Assembly: GCF_030814995.1 (NCBI RefSeq)
Contig: NZ_JAUSVX010000001.1
Span: forward strand, 248,001 to 312,000
Direction of reading: 5' to 3'
Source of the DNA: Labrys wisconsinensis
Lineage (GTDB): Bacteria > Pseudomonadota > Alphaproteobacteria > Rhizobiales > Labraceae
Length of the DNA stretch: 64,000 bases
Made by a program: the position numbers and the translations under genes. The notes beneath the pieces were generated by a model, which worked only from the letters and a program-made list of their open reading frames with translations, did not search any database and was not told where the DNA came from. Each line of letters starts with the position of its first letter. Within the stretch, counting starts at the first letter, position 1. This document shows, one piece after another, positions 61,579 to 64,000 of this stretch.

Positions 61579-62528
61579 CAGCCCTCGCCAACCGCTACGA
61601 CATCGTCTTCCTCTTCGACGTCGTCAACGGCAATCCCAACGGCGACCCCGACGCCGGCAACCTGCCGCGCATGGATCCCGAGACCAGCCACGGCCTCGTC
61701 AGCGACGTGTCGCTCAAGCGCAAGATCCGCAACTACACCGAGCTCGCCCGCGGCGGCGAGCCTGGCTACCGCATCTACGTGCAGGAGGGCGCGATCCTCA
61801 ACGAGCGGCACCGCGAGGCCTACAAGGCGGTCCGCGGCGATACCGACAAGGTCACCAGGGATGCTAAGCTGAACCCGCAGAACGACGCCGAGTCGCGCGC
61901 CGTCACGCGCTTCATGTGCGAGAATTTCTACGACGTCCGCAGCTTCGGCGCGGTGATGAGCACCGGCATCAATGCCGGCCAGGTGCGCGGCCCGGTGCAG
62001 GTCACCTTCGCCACCTCCGTCGAGCCGATCCTGCCGCTGGAGATCTCCATCACCCGCATGGCGGCGACCAGCGAGAAGGAGAAGGCCGACCGGGACAAGG
62101 GGAGCGAAGGCGACGAGCGCACGGAGAACCGCACCATGGGCCGCAAGCACATCGTGCCCTACGGCCTCTACCGGGCCCATATCTTCGTCAACGCCAAGCT
62201 GGCGGAAAGGACCGGCTTCAGCCAGGCGGACCTCGACCATCTCTTCGCCGGCCTGTCGGCGATGTTCGAGCACGACCGCTCGGCCGCGCGCGGCGAGATG
62301 GCCTCGCGGCGCATCGTCGCCTTCAAGCACGCCTCGGCGCTCGGCAATGCGCCGGCCCAGGCTCTGTTCGACCGCGTCAAGGTGCGCCGCCGGATCGGCG
62401 ACGAGCTCTACGATCCCGGCAGCGCCCGCCTCGACAACTTGCCGCCGGCCCGGCGCTTCGCCGACTACGCCGTCACGGTCGACCGCGACGGCCTGCCGGA
62501 CGGGGTCGAGGTGATCGAGCCGTCCTGA
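61575..62528 (+). CDS. cas7c: Cas7c (Csd2), backbone subunit of type I-C Cascade
   Basis: 317 residues. The N-terminal RYDIVFLFDVVNGNPNGDPDAGNLPRMDPETSHGLVSDVSLKRKIRNY pattern is diagnostic of Csd2, as are DVRSFGAVMSTG and HIVPYGLYRAHIFVN. Several copies coat the crRNA spacer. ATGA overlap with cas8c; cas4 follows after 13 nt. Confidence 0.95.
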   Translation: MTALANRYDIVFLFDVVNGNPNGDPDAGNLPRMDPETSHGLVSDVSLKRKIRNYTELARGGEPGYRIYVQEGAILNERHREAYKAVRGDTDKVTRDAKLNPQNDAESRAVTRFMCENFYDVRSFGAVMSTGINAGQVRGPVQVTFATSVEPILPLEISITRMAATSEKEKADRDKGSEGDERTENRTMGRKHIVPYGLYRAHIFVNAKLAERTGFSQADLDHLFAGLSAMFEHDRSAARGEMASRRIVAFKHASALGNAPAQALFDRVKVRRRIGDELYDPGSARLDNLPPARRFADYAVTVDRDGLPDGVEVIEPS

Positions 62529-62541
62529 CCGGTGGGCGGCC

Positions 62542-63195
62542 GTGCCCGAGCCCGAAGAGCCGATCCCGATCTCCGCGCTCCAGCACGCCGTCTATTGCCT
62601 GCGCCAGGCTGCGCTCATCCATATCGAGCGCCTGTGGGAGGAGAATCGCTTCACGGCGGAAGGGCGGATCCTGCACGAAGCCGCGCACGAGCCGGGCGAG
62701 CGCAAGCGGGCGGGCATACGCCGCGCCACCGCGTTGCCCCTGGCCTGCCGCCGGTTGAACCTCGCCGGCGTCGCCGACCTCGTCGAGTTTCATGCCGCAG
62801 GGGATGGCGAGATCGCCTTTCCCGTGGAGTACAAGCGCGGCAAGGCCAAGCTCCACCGGGCCGATGAAGTCCAGCTCTGCGCACAGGCCCTCTGCCTGGA
62901 GGAGATGACCGGCCGGCCGGTGCCCGAAGGCGCGCTGTTCTATGCCGAGACGCGACGACGCGCGATCATTCCCTTCGACCCCGAGCTGCGCCGGCTCACC
63001 GAGGAGACGGCCTCGCAGCTCGGCGCGCTGTTCGCAGCGCGCCGCACGCCACCGGCGGTCTATCGTGCCGACCGCTGCCGCGCCTGCTCGCTGATCGACA
63101 CCTGTCGGCCGAAGGCCGCGGCCCGATCGGCGCTCGGCTTCCGCACGCGCGCCATCGAGGCCGTCCTGGCCGGTCTCGGCGAGGAGCCGCCGTGA
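62542..63195 (+). CDS. cas4: Cas4 adaptation nuclease
   Basis: 217 residues, GTG start. RecB-like nuclease: PISALQHAVYCLRQAALIHIE, GVADLVEF, PVEYKRGKAK (catalytic E-x-K) and QLCAQALCLEE. The 4Fe-4S cysteines are Cys19 and the C-terminal CRACSLIDTC. It trims prespacers and selects the PAM end with Cas1-Cas2. Its stop overlaps the cas1 start. Confidence 0.93.
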   Translation: MPEPEEPIPISALQHAVYCLRQAALIHIERLWEENRFTAEGRILHEAAHEPGERKRAGIRRATALPLACRRLNLAGVADLVEFHAAGDGEIAFPVEYKRGKAKLHRADEVQLCAQALCLEEMTGRPVPEGALFYAETRRRAIIPFDPELRRLTEETASQLGALFAARRTPPAVYRADRCRACSLIDTCRPKAAARSALGFRTRAIEAVLAGLGEEPP

Positions 63196-64000
63196 AGAAA
63201 TTGCTGAACACGCTCTATGTCACCACGGAAGGCGCGGCGCTGCGCAAGGACGGCGAGAACCTGGTCGCCGAGGTCGAGGGCGTCGAGCGGGCTCGCGTGC
63301 CCTTCCACATGCTCGGCTCCGTCGTCGTCTTCGGCGGCATCTTCGTGTCGCCGCCCCTGATCCAGGCGCTCGCTCCGGCCGGTGTCTCGATCGTCCTGCT
63401 CGATCGCGCCGGCCGTTTCCAGGCGCGTGTCGAAGGGCCGGTCAGCGGCAATGTGCTGCTGCGCCGGGCGCAATATCGTGCGGCGGACCAGCCCGACGAG
63501 ATCGTGCGCAGCCTGGTGTCGGCCAAGGTCGCCGATCAGCGCGCCGTCCTGCAGCGGGCCTTGCGGGACTATGGCGAGGAGATGGCCGGCGAGCAGCGCG
63601 GCCGGATCGAGGATGCCGTGGAGCGCCTCGCCCGCATCCTGCGCCGCGTTGCCCTCACCGATGCGGGGGCCGAGGCCCTGCGCGGGACCGAAGGCGAGGC
63701 GGCGCAAGCCTATTTCGCCGTCTTCGGCGATCTCGTCCGCGCGCCCGATCCGCAGATCCGCTTTCTCGGCCGCAGCCGCCGCCCGCCGCTCGACCCGGTC
63801 AATGCCCTGCTGTCCTTCCTCTACACGCTCCTCACCCATGACTGCCGCAGCGCCGCCGAGGGTGTCGGCCTGGACCCCGCGGTCGGCTTCCTGCATCGGG
63901 ACCGCCCGGGACGGCCGAGCCTGGCGCTCGACCTGATGGAGGAGATGCGCCCGATCATGGCCGACCGGCTGGCGCTGTCCCTGATCAATCGCCGCCAGCT
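63192..64000 (+). CDS. cas1: Cas1 integrase, 3' end outside the window
   Basis: At least 269 residues; GTG start overlapping the cas4 stop by 4 nt, and the frame is open to the window end. KKLLNTLYVTTEGAALRKDGENL and VVVFGGIFVSPPLIQAL are the Cas1c N-terminal beta domain. The metal-binding residues are in GTEGEAAQAYFAVF (Glu), GFLHRDRPGRPSLALDLMEE (His and Asp). Only the C-terminal helices are missing. cas2 is expected next, beyond the window. Confidence 0.94.
   Translation, partial: MKKLLNTLYVTTEGAALRKDGENLVAEVEGVERARVPFHMLGSVVVFGGIFVSPPLIQALAPAGVSIVLLDRAGRFQARVEGPVSGNVLLRRAQYRAADQPDEIVRSLVSAKVADQRAVLQRALRDYGEEMAGEQRGRIEDAVERLARILRRVALTDAGAEALRGTEGEAAQAYFAVFGDLVRAPDPQIRFLGRSRRPPLDPVNALLSFLYTLLTHDCRSAAEGVGLDPAVGFLHRDRPGRPSLALDLMEEMRPIMADRLALSLINRRQ

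Noticed and set aside
1-64000. tRNA, rRNA, transposase or prophage genes
   Set aside because: No tRNA cloverleaf, rRNA segment, DDE/IS family protein or phage structural gene was recognised on either strand.

Overview
The window is high-GC DNA with dense, often overlapping genes. Gene content (an FrcBCA-like sugar importer, polar amino-acid ABC systems, exopolysaccharide genes, an Omp25-like beta-barrel, REP-type palindromes) suggests an alphaproteobacterium, probably of the order Hyphomicrobiales (Rhizobiales). I saw no rRNA, tRNA or transposase gene.

Layout. (1) 1-13146, uptake and catabolism: the end of a polar amino-acid ABC importer, an Lrp/AsnC regulator, a small hypothetical gene and a methyltransferase. 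Next comes a sugar-type ABC importer (binding protein, permease, single-domain ATPase) in one transcription unit with a cyclase-family hydrolase and an amidase. A ROK repressor, an M20 amidohydrolase and an M24 hydrolase lie on the other strand. A 17-bp motif upstream of the importer recurs upstream of the ROK gene and is a candidate operator. (2) 13165-23061: a Wzm/Wzt-type ABC exporter on the minus strand, then a plus-strand operon of GNAT-like acyltransferase, acyl carrier protein, ketosynthase, two hot-dog dehydratase-like proteins, an SDR and three membrane glycosyltransferases. This looks like a dedicated acyl chain/glycolipid pathway. (3) 23426-29011: phosphomannomutase and GDP-mannose synthesis, and a GH2 mannosidase-like enzyme. 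(4) 29061-32442: a four-gene unit of a DUF1839-like protein, an amino acid:carrier-protein ligase, an acyl-CoA-dehydrogenase-like protein and a carrier protein. (5) 32832-52641: glycosyltransferases, a Wzy/ligase-like protein, a flippase, a Wzc-like co-polymerase with a degraded ATP-binding loop, alpha/beta hydrolases, a deacetylase, a serine-palmitoyltransferase-like enzyme and another ABC exporter. (6) 52790-64000: two type I-C CRISPR arrays with related leaders, each beside a paralogous small exported-protein gene, then cas3, cas5c, cas8c (with a possible internal cas11c), cas7, cas4 and cas1, which is cut by the window end.

The central 35 kb is an envelope/exopolysaccharide island. GDP-mannose enzymes supply sugar, glycosyltransferases assemble it, and Wzx/Wzy/Wzc-like plus ABC exporters move it. 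The ACP-ketosynthase and SPT-like genes suggest that a lipid is made as well. The CRISPR locus appears to have grown by tandem duplication of a leader, array and small-gene module, followed by divergence of repeats and spacers.
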